Shown piece after piece: positions 1 through 7,158 of a stretch of DNA of 18,844 bases. Source of the stretch: Euryarchaeota archaeon UBA125 (GTDB lineage Archaea; Thermoplasmatota; Poseidoniia; Poseidoniales; Thalassarchaeaceae); contig DAPV01000071.1 of NCBI GenBank assembly GCA_002502625.1, positions 1 through 18,844 of the forward strand, read 5' to 3'. The notes below the pieces were generated by a model. It was not told the DNA's origin. It searched no databases and saw only the letters and a program-made list of their open reading frames with translations. Position 1 is the first letter of the stretch. Each line of letters begins with the position of its first letter. Both the position numbers and the translations under genes were made by a program.

Positions 1-2610
1 ATGCCAGCAGAAAATGCTGCTATGAAGATAGGGGGCCATCCCCATGATGTCACATGGTCGAATATCGAAAGTATTCGTGAAGACCTAATTCGAATGGGAT
101 TCTCATATGATTGGAGAAGAGAATTAGCTACTAGTGATTCAACATATTATCATTGGAATCAATGGATTTTTCTTAAATTTCATGAAATGGAATTAGTAGA
201 GAGAAGAACTGCTCCAACAAATTGGTGTGATACTTGTGATACTGTTTTGGCAAATGAACAAGTGAAAAATAACCGATGTTGGAGATGTAATGAAGAAGTA
301 CGTCAAAAGCAATTCCCAAGTTGGTGGCTGAAGATGACAAAATATACTGATCAATTACTTGATGATTTGGAAAACATAGAATTTCCAGACAATGTCAAAA
401 CAATGCAGAGAAATTGGATTGGCCGCTCTCATGGAGCAGAAATAAACTTTCCAATCATTGATACTGAAGAAGAAATCAAGGCATTTACGACAAGACCAGA
501 TACTATTTTTGGAGTTACATTTGTCACATTGGCCCCAGAACATCCACTTTGTGAATCCTTGGTTTCGGGAACTAAATTTGAGAATGATTTTCGTAAATTC
601 GCTGAAGAGTGTAATAAAATGTCAGAATTTGATAGAATCAATATGCTTCGTGATAAAAAAGGAGTATTTCTCGGACGATATGCTGAAAATCCATTGACGG
701 GGGACCAGATCCCAATTTATGCAGGTAATTTTGTAGTTGCTTCTTATGGAACTGGTGCGGTTATGGCAGTTCCTGGGCATGATCAGAGAGACCACGACTT
801 TGCTAAGAAATATGATTTGCCAATTGTTCAGGTTCTATCAGAAGAAGAAGGAAAAGAGCCGAAAGTAACTGGTCGAGCTTTCGAGGGACTAGGTTGGATG
901 GTCAACTCACCTAAATCTAGATTTGACGGTCTTTATGGAGATGAGGCAAAAACTGCTGTAATTAATGCACTAGAAAAAGAAGGAAAGGGCAAAGGAACTA
1001 TTCAAGATAGGCTCAAAGATTGGTTACTTAGCAGACAACGATTCTGGGGCACTCCAATTCCAATCATTCATTGTGAAGAATGTGGTCCTGTACCTGTTCC
1101 TGAAAATGATCTACCAGTAGAGCTTCCTTTGGATGTGGTTTTCAAAGAAGGGCAATCAGGAAATCCATTAGCATCTCATGAAGAATTTGTGAATGTAATA
1201 TGTCCAAAATGTGGAATTCCTGCAAAGAGAGAAACTGATACTATGGACACATTCTATGACTCTTCATGGTACTTCTTACGTTTCACTGATGCTCTGAATG
1301 ATTCTGTTCCATTCGATAAAATCAAGGCAGATTATTGGATGAAAGGTGGGGTTGATCTCTATATAGGGGGAATAGAGCATGCTATCATGCATCTCCTTTA
1401 CGCACGATTCTTTACAAAGGCACTTCGAGATGTAGGATTGAATGATGTTTCTGAACCATTCTCTAGGCTTGTTTGCCAGGGAATGGTAAATGCACCAACC
1501 CCTTATTGTGTAGATTGTAATGTTGAATTTCATGTGGATTTAGATGGTCAAAAATGTCCTTCTTGTGATGTTAAATTAACTTCAAGATCTGCAAAGATGA
1601 GTAAAAGCTTGGGTAATACAGTAAGTCCAGAAATTATGATTACAAGATTTGGTGCAGATACCGTTAGATTGTTCATCTTATTCGCTGCAAATCCTGAAGC
1701 AGGAATGGAATGGTCAGATTCAGCATTAGAATCGAATCATAGACAAATGCATCAAATTTTTGGATGCTTGAAATTCTTGGATTTAATTACTGATGATGTT
1801 GGATCAATGGATACTTGGTTATCTGCCAAAGCAAGAATGAATTTTTCTAAATGGAATGATGCAATGAATGACGTGAGAATCCGAGAAGGTGTTATGATAA
1901 GTCATTTCGATATGCTAAGTGACCTACAGTGGGCTATTCGTCGAGGAGGAATTGGAAGAAATACACTTCTAATTTATATGAAAAAGTGGGGGCAAATGCT
2001 CTATCCTGCAACTCCTCACTTAGCTGAAGAATGGAATCAAATTATTGGTCAGAATACACTATTGGCCGAGACAGTAATTATCGATGATTCTGAAAATAAT
2101 AATGATATTGTCACTCTTGCAGCCGAATCAACACTTCGAAATTTAATAGATAATACAAGAAATGTAAAAGGATTAGCAGAAAGACATGCTAATTCTCCAC
2201 TGACTAAATTAGTGATTCAAACATCACCTAAATGGAAAATTCAATTGATGATTGAAGCAATAGAATTACACGCACAAAATTTTGATTTCATGAGAGAAGG
2301 GCAATCATTTATTCAATCTCATTCACTCTTCCAAGATGATGCAAAAAGAGGAGATGTAATGCAATATTGGAGAATGTTAACCATTGGATCAAAAAAATCT
2401 CGAGGTAGAGTGTTTACATTAACAGAAGGTGAACGTATCTTGATTACGTCTGGTTTTGATGAAGCAGAATATATTGTGAAAGCATCTGAGTTCATTTCAG
2501 AAACAATAGATGTTCATTCTGTTGCAGTTTATGCAGCAGGAAATGGAGAAGATATTGCTGGTAAAGCTAAGTTTGCTATTCCTTTACAACCAGGACTTGC
2601 TTTCCTTTGA
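1..2610 (+). CDS. leuS: Leucyl-tRNA synthetase, bacterial-type core, 5' end cut by the window
   Basis: Charges tRNA-Leu with leucine in the cytoplasm. The reading frame is open at base 1. Its first residues (MPAENAAMK) match the internal LPAE segment of bacterial LeuRS, so roughly 80 N-terminal residues, including the HIGH-type signature, lie outside the window and the first ATG is not the start. Visible in order: a zinc site at C76/C79/C93/C96 followed by WCDTC-type core sequence; a CP1 editing domain with TTRPDT and GTGAVMAVPGHDQRD; a second cysteine set C358/C361/C401/C404; IGGIEHAIMHLLY; a small cysteine set C503/C506/C519/C522; and KMSKS at 532–536. The core is bacterial in type. The last ~150 residues end in a KAKFAIPLQPG-like tail that resembles archaeal LeuRS C-terminal domains. 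The family assignment is firm; the mosaic reading is inference. Confidence 0.97.
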   Translation: MPAENAAMKIGGHPHDVTWSNIESIREDLIRMGFSYDWRRELATSDSTYYHWNQWIFLKFHEMELVERRTAPTNWCDTCDTVLANEQVKNNRCWRCNEEVRQKQFPSWWLKMTKYTDQLLDDLENIEFPDNVKTMQRNWIGRSHGAEINFPIIDTEEEIKAFTTRPDTIFGVTFVTLAPEHPLCESLVSGTKFENDFRKFAEECNKMSEFDRINMLRDKKGVFLGRYAENPLTGDQIPIYAGNFVVASYGTGAVMAVPGHDQRDHDFAKKYDLPIVQVLSEEEGKEPKVTGRAFEGLGWMVNSPKSRFDGLYGDEAKTAVINALEKEGKGKGTIQDRLKDWLLSRQRFWGTPIPIIHCEECGPVPVPENDLPVELPLDVVFKEGQSGNPLASHEEFVNVICPKCGIPAKRETDTMDTFYDSSWYFLRFTDALNDSVPFDKIKADYWMKGGVDLYIGGIEHAIMHLLYARFFTKALRDVGLNDVSEPFSRLVCQGMVNAPTPYCVDCNVEFHVDLDGQKCPSCDVKLTSRSAKMSKSLGNTVSPEIMITRFGADTVRLFILFAANPEAGMEWSDSALESNHRQMHQIFGCLKFLDLITDDVGSMDTWLSAKARMNFSKWNDAMNDVRIREGVMISHFDMLSDLQWAIRRGGIGRNTLLIYMKKWGQMLYPATPHLAEEWNQIIGQNTLLAETVIIDDSENNNDIVTLAAESTLRNLIDNTRNVKGLAERHANSPLTKLVIQTSPKWKIQLMIEAIELHAQNFDFMREGQSFIQSHSLFQDDAKRGDVMQYWRMLTIGSKKSRGRVFTLTEGERILITSGFDEAEYIVKASEFISETIDVHSVAVYAAGNGEDIAGKAKFAIPLQPGLAFL

Positions 2611-2653
2611 TCAAACCCTCGTATTCATAGATGGTCGTTAACTAGACTGGTTT

Positions 2654-3628
2654 GTGAGAAGAGAAGAAGACTGGGATGTTAAAGATGAATTAACATGCCA
2701 AAAGGCGATTCGAAGATTTGATCTAAGTCCTCGCCCAATGGGGATTCCAACTGATATAGACCCCCCTCCAAAAACAATTCAAATCGATTGGCCGGTAAAT
2801 CCTATACCAATTGAGGTACAGAAAAATGTAGGGAAAAGAATTGTTAAGCGTGGAGAATTTGGTTGGTTATCCGATGAAAAAGTAGACGAGATTGTGGAAA
2901 TAATTGCTGATTTTCCTATAACTCTTGAACAAGCGTTATCGCTTCGTGCTGCAATTAATCAAGAAAAATCGGTATATTCACATCATCGAATAATGGATAG
3001 AAAGAAAGATTTGAAGAGGCGATATGATAATGGTACTGATATTTTAGAATTAGCAAAAATCGTTGATGGCCCTCCAGTGAATGTATTTAGGGCGATATTA
3101 AGTGCTAGAAACTTTGGAAAAAATCGAATCAAAACTTTACTCAAAGAACCAAGTAGAATGAATAATCGAGATCAAGAGCAATTTAAAATCGCTGAAGATG
3201 CAGATCGAGTTTCTAATGTAGATCAGACTGAAACTCATATTGCAGCTGATCTTTTTGAAGATGTTTTATGTAATCATTTTGATTCGTTAGGAATTAGATT
3301 TCGACGACAAGCAGAATTAGTCAAAGAACAGGTAGAACTAGAGGGAAGGCCCATTCGTACCCCTGATTTATTATTCTTAGATGATCTTAGAATTAATGGG
3401 GTTCCATGTGCTTGGATAGATGCAAAGCATTTCTTTGGATCAGCATTGAGTTTTCCGAGGAAAAAAACTCAGAAGCAAATTAATCGATACACTGAAGCAT
3501 ATGGACAAGGAGCCATAATTTATCGCCATGGTTTTTGTGATGGATTGAATCTCCAAGGTGCACAAAAATTAGATTCTGGACCAGTAGACCTTAGTTTATT
3601 GACAGAACATAATGAAAATCGGTCATGA
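2654..3628 (+). CDS. CDIN1/C15orf41-like TPD-domain putative nuclease
   Basis: A 324-residue soluble protein that aligns, by eye, along most of its length with the eukaryotic CDIN1 (C15orf41) family. Residues ~71–165 are helical and match the CDIN1 N-terminal region, including an ELAKIVDGPP segment followed by a hydrophobic helix. Residues ~195–300 are a PD-(D/E)XK-like fold: a helix with E202, the TPD motif at 236–238, WIDAK at 254–258 (D256 and K258 as the candidate second acidic residue and lysine), then an aromatic/glycine-rich segment ending in IIYRHGF. Residues 1–70 are an extra basic extension. The chosen start is GTG, 12 bases after an in-frame stop; ATG at residue 29 is an alternative. 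It lies 43 bases after leuS and its stop overlaps the convergent pantoate kinase stop. CDIN1 family members are predicted to resemble Holliday-junction resolvases; no activity is shown here. Confidence 0.82.
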   Translation: MRREEDWDVKDELTCQKAIRRFDLSPRPMGIPTDIDPPPKTIQIDWPVNPIPIEVQKNVGKRIVKRGEFGWLSDEKVDEIVEIIADFPITLEQALSLRAAINQEKSVYSHHRIMDRKKDLKRRYDNGTDILELAKIVDGPPVNVFRAILSARNFGKNRIKTLLKEPSRMNNRDQEQFKIAEDADRVSNVDQTETHIAADLFEDVLCNHFDSLGIRFRRQAELVKEQVELEGRPIRTPDLLFLDDLRINGVPCAWIDAKHFFGSALSFPRKKTQKQINRYTEAYGQGAIIYRHGFCDGLNLQGAQKLDSGPVDLSLLTEHNENRS

Positions 3629-4600
3629 TATTCGACCAATTCTTGTCGATAAACATCCAAGATCGGTCAATCTATGTATCAGAATTTCTGCATATTCAAG
3701 CCAATCTTCGTCCTCGATATTCCTTGGTACTACCACTACGCTTTCTCCTAACATACAAAGAAGAACAGAAAGTCTAGGTTCAAAAGATCTCAAAGCCCAT
3801 TTTACTTCATTCAGAAGTTCTCTACGATCTGCATCATCTAGTAATCCTGAAGTCTCTGCAAAATTGTCAGATTCATAAATGATTTCTGACCATCTTGATT
3901 GATTCCATTCACCCTTTCCCAACGATTCCATGGATTGTACTCCAGCATATCGAATCTTTGAACTCCATTCTTCAGAATCGATGTATTCCGAAGTATGTCG
4001 TGATTTGGTTTTACGCCATACTGCAAGTACTGGAATTGGGCTTTCCCAAGATTCAGATTTACCAGGACCTGCCAGAAAATTTTTGTCATAAATTCGATAT
4101 GGGGAGCCGGGATTTGTTCTTCGAGCAATCCCTCCTGCATGCAATGCTGTAATATCGCCCAAGCCTCCACTAAGTTTTCTCTCTACAAGATGTGCAATCA
4201 TCCAAGCAGCACTATCTTGTTCTTTTACGGGGAGAGAAGACATTGCAAGTAAACATCTAGCGGCAGATAAGGCTCCAGCTGCAGATAAACCAAATCCTTG
4301 AGAAAATGGTAATTGAGATTGAACATCAAATGTATGATGCATTGTGGATAAATTTTGATCGAATTTAATGCATTCAAGGAGAACCTCTCTTTGTAATTCT
4401 TCATTAGAAGGGTCACCATTGATGATTACTGTAACCCCCATTGATGCTGATGGATCGGACCTGCACGATGTGGATAATCCGGCTTCTAAACACAATCCTA
4501 CTCCATATGAACCCTGTTCTAGAGGATCATCTGAATCAGAATGAACGGTGAATGCAAGAGTAACGTGAGCACCAGAACGTGAGGAAGTCGTGACCACCAT
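3623..4600 (-). CDS. Pantoate kinase (GHMP superfamily)
   Basis: Predicted to phosphorylate pantoate to 4-phosphopantoate, the first of the two archaeal steps that replace bacterial PanC/PanK on the way to coenzyme A. Seen in the sequence: the N-terminal family block (HVT..F followed by DPLEQGSYGVGLCL), the GHMP ATP-binding loop GFGLSAAGALS at about residues 102–112, and a glycine-rich GGLGDITALHAGG segment mid-protein. Length (~325) is slightly above the family's usual ~280–300. The frame is open up to a TTG at 4618 that overlaps the Rpo3 stop; I prefer the ATG at 4600, which gives MVVTTSSRSGAHVT, but no ribosome-binding site decides it. It follows rpo3 by about 14 bases, so it is probably co-transcribed with the ribosomal block. 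Mevalonate or other GHMP kinases are less likely given the N-terminal block. Confidence 0.85.
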   Translation of the reverse strand: MVVTTSSRSGAHVTLAFTVHSDSDDPLEQGSYGVGLCLEAGLSTSCRSDPSASMGVTVIINGDPSNEELQREVLLECIKFDQNLSTMHHTFDVQSQLPFSQGFGLSAAGALSAARCLLAMSSLPVKEQDSAAWMIAHLVERKLSGGLGDITALHAGGIARRTNPGSPYRIYDKNFLAGPGKSESWESPIPVLAVWRKTKSRHTSEYIDSEEWSSKIRYAGVQSMESLGKGEWNQSRWSEIIYESDNFAETSGLLDDADRRELLNEVKWALRSFEPRLSVLLCMLGESVVVVPRNIEDEDWLEYAEILIHRLTDLGCLSTRIGRIS

Positions 4601-4614
4601 CAACACTGGCTGAA

Positions 4615-5499
4615 TCAAAGTACTTCTTCAAGGTCTGCTGAAATATTATCCAAACGTGTTGAAAGTATCGAACTTGCATGCTCGAAGATATTGCGTGGAT
4701 TCATTGATCCATCGGATTCGAATTGTAGGATAAATTCTCCAGGTACATCTTCTAGAGTAATCGCATCAGCAAATTCTCTTCCATGGTCTGTACTTGGACC
4801 AACGTGGAGTAAATCTTTCTTCATTTTATCAACCAATGAAATATCTTCTATTCTTCCATTCTTTCCAAAATCTTTCTCTTTGATTGAAAGTCCTAAGCCC
4901 CACAACAGTTTTGCAGATTTCTTATCGTGTAAAACCGCATGTTGGCGAGCATAGAATGTAGTACCTACTACTGGTTGCCACTTGACATGGTCTCTTCCAT
5001 AACCCATATTTGCTCGAGCAATGAAATCAATTGTCTGACCAGCATATAATTTTGTGATTGTGATCTCCTCGAATTCTTCCGGAATTGAAAATTTCAAATC
5101 TCCAAGCACTTCTAAATCTCTAGCCTTGACTGCTCTTCCTTCGGGTTCCCCTCGAACCATGCAACGATAGATGATTTCACAAATGGGACATCCTCTTTGT
5201 GACTCTACTATATCTGCACAGTTAGGGCATTCTTCAGGAATATAGAATTCTGAACCCTCGGAAGGTATAGGAATCATAGCCAATCGATGAGCAACTACTT
5301 CATCAGAAAGTGGACCAACACTTTCCCATATTACTCCATCTTCTTCAGTTGTAGACTGAGTAAATCGAACCTTGTGAATTGCCATTTTTGGTGTATCTGC
5401 CATCATAGTTCTTCGAAGTGCATTGACACTGGCACGATCTGTACCCTTCAATAGGATTCGAATACTGTGATTTTCTTCTTCAATAATCTCGCTATCCAT
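4615..5499 (-). CDS. rpo3: DNA-directed RNA polymerase subunit Rpo3 (subunit D)
   Basis: The archaeal counterpart of bacterial alpha and eukaryotic Rpb3; it pairs with Rpo11 to form the platform on which RNA polymerase assembles. Diagnostic segments are the N-terminal ALRRTMMADTP, RLAMIPIP, and the C-terminal helix ending NIFEHASSILSTRLDNI. A zinc-hook region holds C91, C94, C104, C107 and C113 and is longer than in most relatives. The D3 domain (about residues 170–230) has no cysteines, so it should not bind the Fe-S cluster seen in some archaeal Rpo3 proteins. The start is ATG at 5499, because GGAGG lies 7 bases upstream and just after the rps11 stop; the longer open frame to 5559 would overlap rps11 by 44 bases. 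Length is 294 residues. Confidence 0.95.
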   Translation of the reverse strand: MDSEIIEEENHSIRILLKGTDRASVNALRRTMMADTPKMAIHKVRFTQSTTEEDGVIWESVGPLSDEVVAHRLAMIPIPSEGSEFYIPEECPNCADIVESQRGCPICEIIYRCMVRGEPEGRAVKARDLEVLGDLKFSIPEEFEEITITKLYAGQTIDFIARANMGYGRDHVKWQPVVGTTFYARQHAVLHDKKSAKLLWGLGLSIKEKDFGKNGRIEDISLVDKMKKDLLHVGPSTDHGREFADAITLEDVPGEFILQFESDGSMNPRNIFEHASSILSTRLDNISADLEEVL

Positions 5500-5506
5500 T
5501 TCTATT

Positions 5507-5511
5507 CCTCC
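5507..5511 (-). promoter_or_regulatory. Shine-Dalgarno site of rpo3
   Basis: On the minus strand GGAGG is followed by the 7-base spacer AATAGAA and then ATG at 5499–5497. It sits in the 16-base gap after the rps11 stop (5516). This settles the rpo3 start in favour of the shorter form. Confidence 0.85.
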
Positions 5512-5515
5512 ATTA

Positions 5516-5899
5516 TCAAACTCTTCGTCCTCTTCGGCCACCCTTTTTCTTGGTGCCATCAGTAGGAATTGGGGTTACATCTTCAATACGAGTAATTGTC
5601 ATCCCTGCTCGAGTAAGAGCACGAATAGCAGACGTTGCACCAGGTGCTGATGGTGAGCGATTTCCTCCTGCTCCTCGGTATTTTACAATCACTTGATCGA
5701 AGTCTTTGTCATTTAGCATTTCAGCAATTTGCTCTGCTGCACGAGTAGATGCGAATTGTCCGCTCTGATCTGCACCGCTTGAAACAATCATTCCTCCTGA
5801 AACTTTGCAGATTGTCTCCGCACCAGTAAGATCAGTAGCAGTGATGAGAATGTTGTTGTGGGATGTAAAAATATGGACTACTGCTTTGTGACCCATCAT
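5516..5899 (-). CDS. rps11: Small-subunit ribosomal protein uS11
   Basis: A 127-residue protein of the 30S platform that contacts 16S rRNA near the mRNA exit and E site. Family signatures seen: the N-terminal HIFTSHNNILITATDLTG, the AAEQIAEML helix, a VKYRGAGGNRSPSAPGA segment, IRALTRAGM, and a basic C-terminal tail (KKKGGRRGRRV). It begins with two adjacent ATGs. The first, at 5899, forms an ATGA overlap with the rps4 stop. GGAGGTGA at 5910–5903 on the minus strand serves as the ribosome-binding site, with its GGAGG core 6 bases from the first ATG and 9 from the second. Translational coupling to rps4 is likely. Confidence 0.97.
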   Translation of the reverse strand: MMGHKAVVHIFTSHNNILITATDLTGAETICKVSGGMIVSSGADQSGQFASTRAAEQIAEMLNDKDFDQVIVKYRGAGGNRSPSAPGATSAIRALTRAGMTITRIEDVTPIPTDGTKKKGGRRGRRV

Positions 5900-6579
5900 G
5901 CCTCACCTCCATCCTCGTTTTGAGTTGCATCCATTGCCGCTTCATCTGCTTTGATTTGTTCAACAAATTCCTCATCAGTATGAGCATCTCGAACCTGTTG
6001 AGTTACTTCAGCAGATTCTTCCCCACCAACTGTTTGTCTTCTACGGTCCATTTCTTGTCGAATTGCATGATTTGGGTCATTAAAGTTTGAATTAGGATGG
6101 TAAGCTATCTCTGCTTCTTGATTTCTTAATACATGATAACCTGGAACATTCATCTTTTGATTACCTAATACAATATGTCCATGTACAATCATATTTCGAG
6201 CTGCACGCATAGAAGGGGAAAATCCCTTGTAATAAACTTGAGATTGAAGGCGTCTATCAAGCATGTTTTCAACAGAAATCTGTAAAACATCATCTAAATC
6301 TGCATCTTCAGAAATTAATCCCTTTCGTTGCATTGAACTAAGGAACTCTTCTTTTTCACGCTTAAAATGGCCTTCGGATGTGTCGACTCGTCCAATCAAC
6401 TTCATTGCTAATTGTCTGTATCGGCGAAGAGCGCTTCGTTCTCGCCAAATCTCTTTCATACCTCCAATAAGCTTGAGACCATATTGATCTTTCAAAGCAT
6501 GTTCTTCTTCAATACGCTCAGCCTTCCAAGGATGAGTTGGTGTTTGTGTTTTAGGTCTAGAAAACTTCGGTTGGCCCAT
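5896..6579 (-). CDS. rps4: Small-subunit ribosomal protein uS4
   Basis: A 16S rRNA-binding primary assembly protein of the 30S subunit. The N-terminus (MGQPKFSRPKTQTPTHPW) is the archaeal form. The S4 RNA-binding domain lies near residues 105–155 and includes DRRLQSQVYYKGF and ARNMIVHGHIVLG. The final ~50 residues form an acidic, low-complexity tail ending ENEDGGEA-like (QNEDGGEA), which makes the protein, at 227 residues, longer than many archaeal uS4 proteins. GAGGTGAT lies just upstream on the minus strand, its GAGG core 7 bases before the ATG. The gene starts 11 bases after the rps13 stop and overlaps rps11 by 4 bases. Confidence 0.97.
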   Translation of the reverse strand: MGQPKFSRPKTQTPTHPWKAERIEEEHALKDQYGLKLIGGMKEIWRERSALRRYRQLAMKLIGRVDTSEGHFKREKEEFLSSMQRKGLISEDADLDDVLQISVENMLDRRLQSQVYYKGFSPSMRAARNMIVHGHIVLGNQKMNVPGYHVLRNQEAEIAYHPNSNFNDPNHAIRQEMDRRRQTVGGEESAEVTQQVRDAHTDEEFVEQIKADEAAMDATQNEDGGEA

Positions 6580-6590
6580 TTAATCACCTC

Positions 6591-7052
6591 TCACTTCTTC
6601 TTCTGGACCCCAAGTGTAAGACCTGAGCGACCATTACTACGCAATCTTTGTCCTCTTACCTTGTGACCACTTCGATGACGAATTCCACGATATGTCTTGA
6701 TTTCAGCAAGACGTGCGACATCATCATCTCTAGTCATTTTAACTTCTTGAGAAAAAAGGTGTGCATCTTCATTTGTTTCTAAATCACGTTGACGATTTAG
6801 TAACCAATGAGGAACAAAAGTAGGATATGAATCAATTACAGAACGAAGGCGATCTTGTTCTTCATCAGATAGGTGACCACCTAATTTGGATGGATCAATA
6901 TCTGATAGTTGACATAGACGACGTGCAGTACGTTGACCTATCCCCTTTACACTCGTCATTCCCATTCCAATAGGTCGCATTCCATCGATGTCTGCATCTG
7001 CTATTCGCAGAATATACAGGAAGTCATCTCCAAGGTCTTTATCTGTACTCAT
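6591..7052 (-). CDS. rps13: Small-subunit ribosomal protein uS13
   Basis: A 153-residue head protein of the 30S subunit that contacts the P-site tRNA and the bridge to the large subunit. Seen: the N-terminal ILRIADADIDG, the helix-two-turns-helix segment VKGIGQRTARRLC, a central PHWLLNRQRDLETNEDAHL block typical of archaeal and eukaryotic uS13/S18, and the C-terminal YRGIRHRSGHKVRGQRLRSNGR RNA-binding tail. It is the first gene of the uS13–uS4–uS11–Rpo3 block. The ATG at 7052 is preceded by GGGGG about 10 bases upstream, a weak ribosome-binding site. Its 5' leader holds a hairpin described separately. Confidence 0.97.
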   Translation of the reverse strand: MSTDKDLGDDFLYILRIADADIDGMRPIGMGMTSVKGIGQRTARRLCQLSDIDPSKLGGHLSDEEQDRLRSVIDSYPTFVPHWLLNRQRDLETNEDAHLFSQEVKMTRDDDVARLAEIKTYRGIRHRSGHKVRGQRLRSNGRSGLTLGVQKKK

Positions 7053-7071
7053 ATTACGGTTCCCCCGTGTT

Positions 7072-7087
7072 CACTAGTCGCCTAGTG
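7072..7087 (-). promoter_or_regulatory. Leader hairpin of rps13 with a GNRA loop
   Basis: On the minus strand CACTAG–GCGA–CTAGTG forms a perfect 6-bp stem with a GCGA tetraloop, 19 bases before the rps13 start codon. A second small hairpin, GCCA–ATA–TGGC, lies immediately 5' of it (7086–7096). The structure is in the presumed 5' untranslated region of the ribosomal operon, where a role in autoregulation, mRNA stability or processing is possible. The stem is seen; its function is inference. Confidence 0.5.
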
Positions 7088-7140
7088 GCCATATTGGCAG
7101 GCTCCCGACTTGAATCCCCTATTTCAATAGAGCGATGAAG

Positions 7141-7158
7141 AATTGAATTGAAATTAAC
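7141..7158 (-). promoter_or_regulatory. Probable TATA-type promoter region of the rps13 operon
   Basis: The first 18 bases of the gap upstream of rps13 are almost all A and T on the minus strand (TTAATTTCAATTCAATT), directly after the methyltransferase stop. The rest of the gap is much richer in G and C. An archaeal TATA box here would place transcription start near 7120–7130 and give a leader of about 70–80 bases. There is no experimental support, and the exact box cannot be fixed by eye. Confidence 0.3.

Noticed and set aside
3838..4170. Minus-strand open frame of about 110 residues inside pantoate kinase
   Set aside because: It lies in another frame of a well-supported gene and shows no recognisable domain.
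5500..5559. Longer rpo3 start with 20 extra residues
   Set aside because: It would overlap rps11 by 44 bases, the added sequence (MAPRKRVAEEDEEF) is the rps11 end read in another frame, and GGAGG points to ATG 5499.
7081..7125. tRNA-like patch in the rps13 leader (TTCAAGTC on the minus strand)
   Set aside because: It resembles a T-loop, but the flanking five-base segments (GGGGA and CGGGA) do not pair, and no acceptor or anticodon arm can be built around it.
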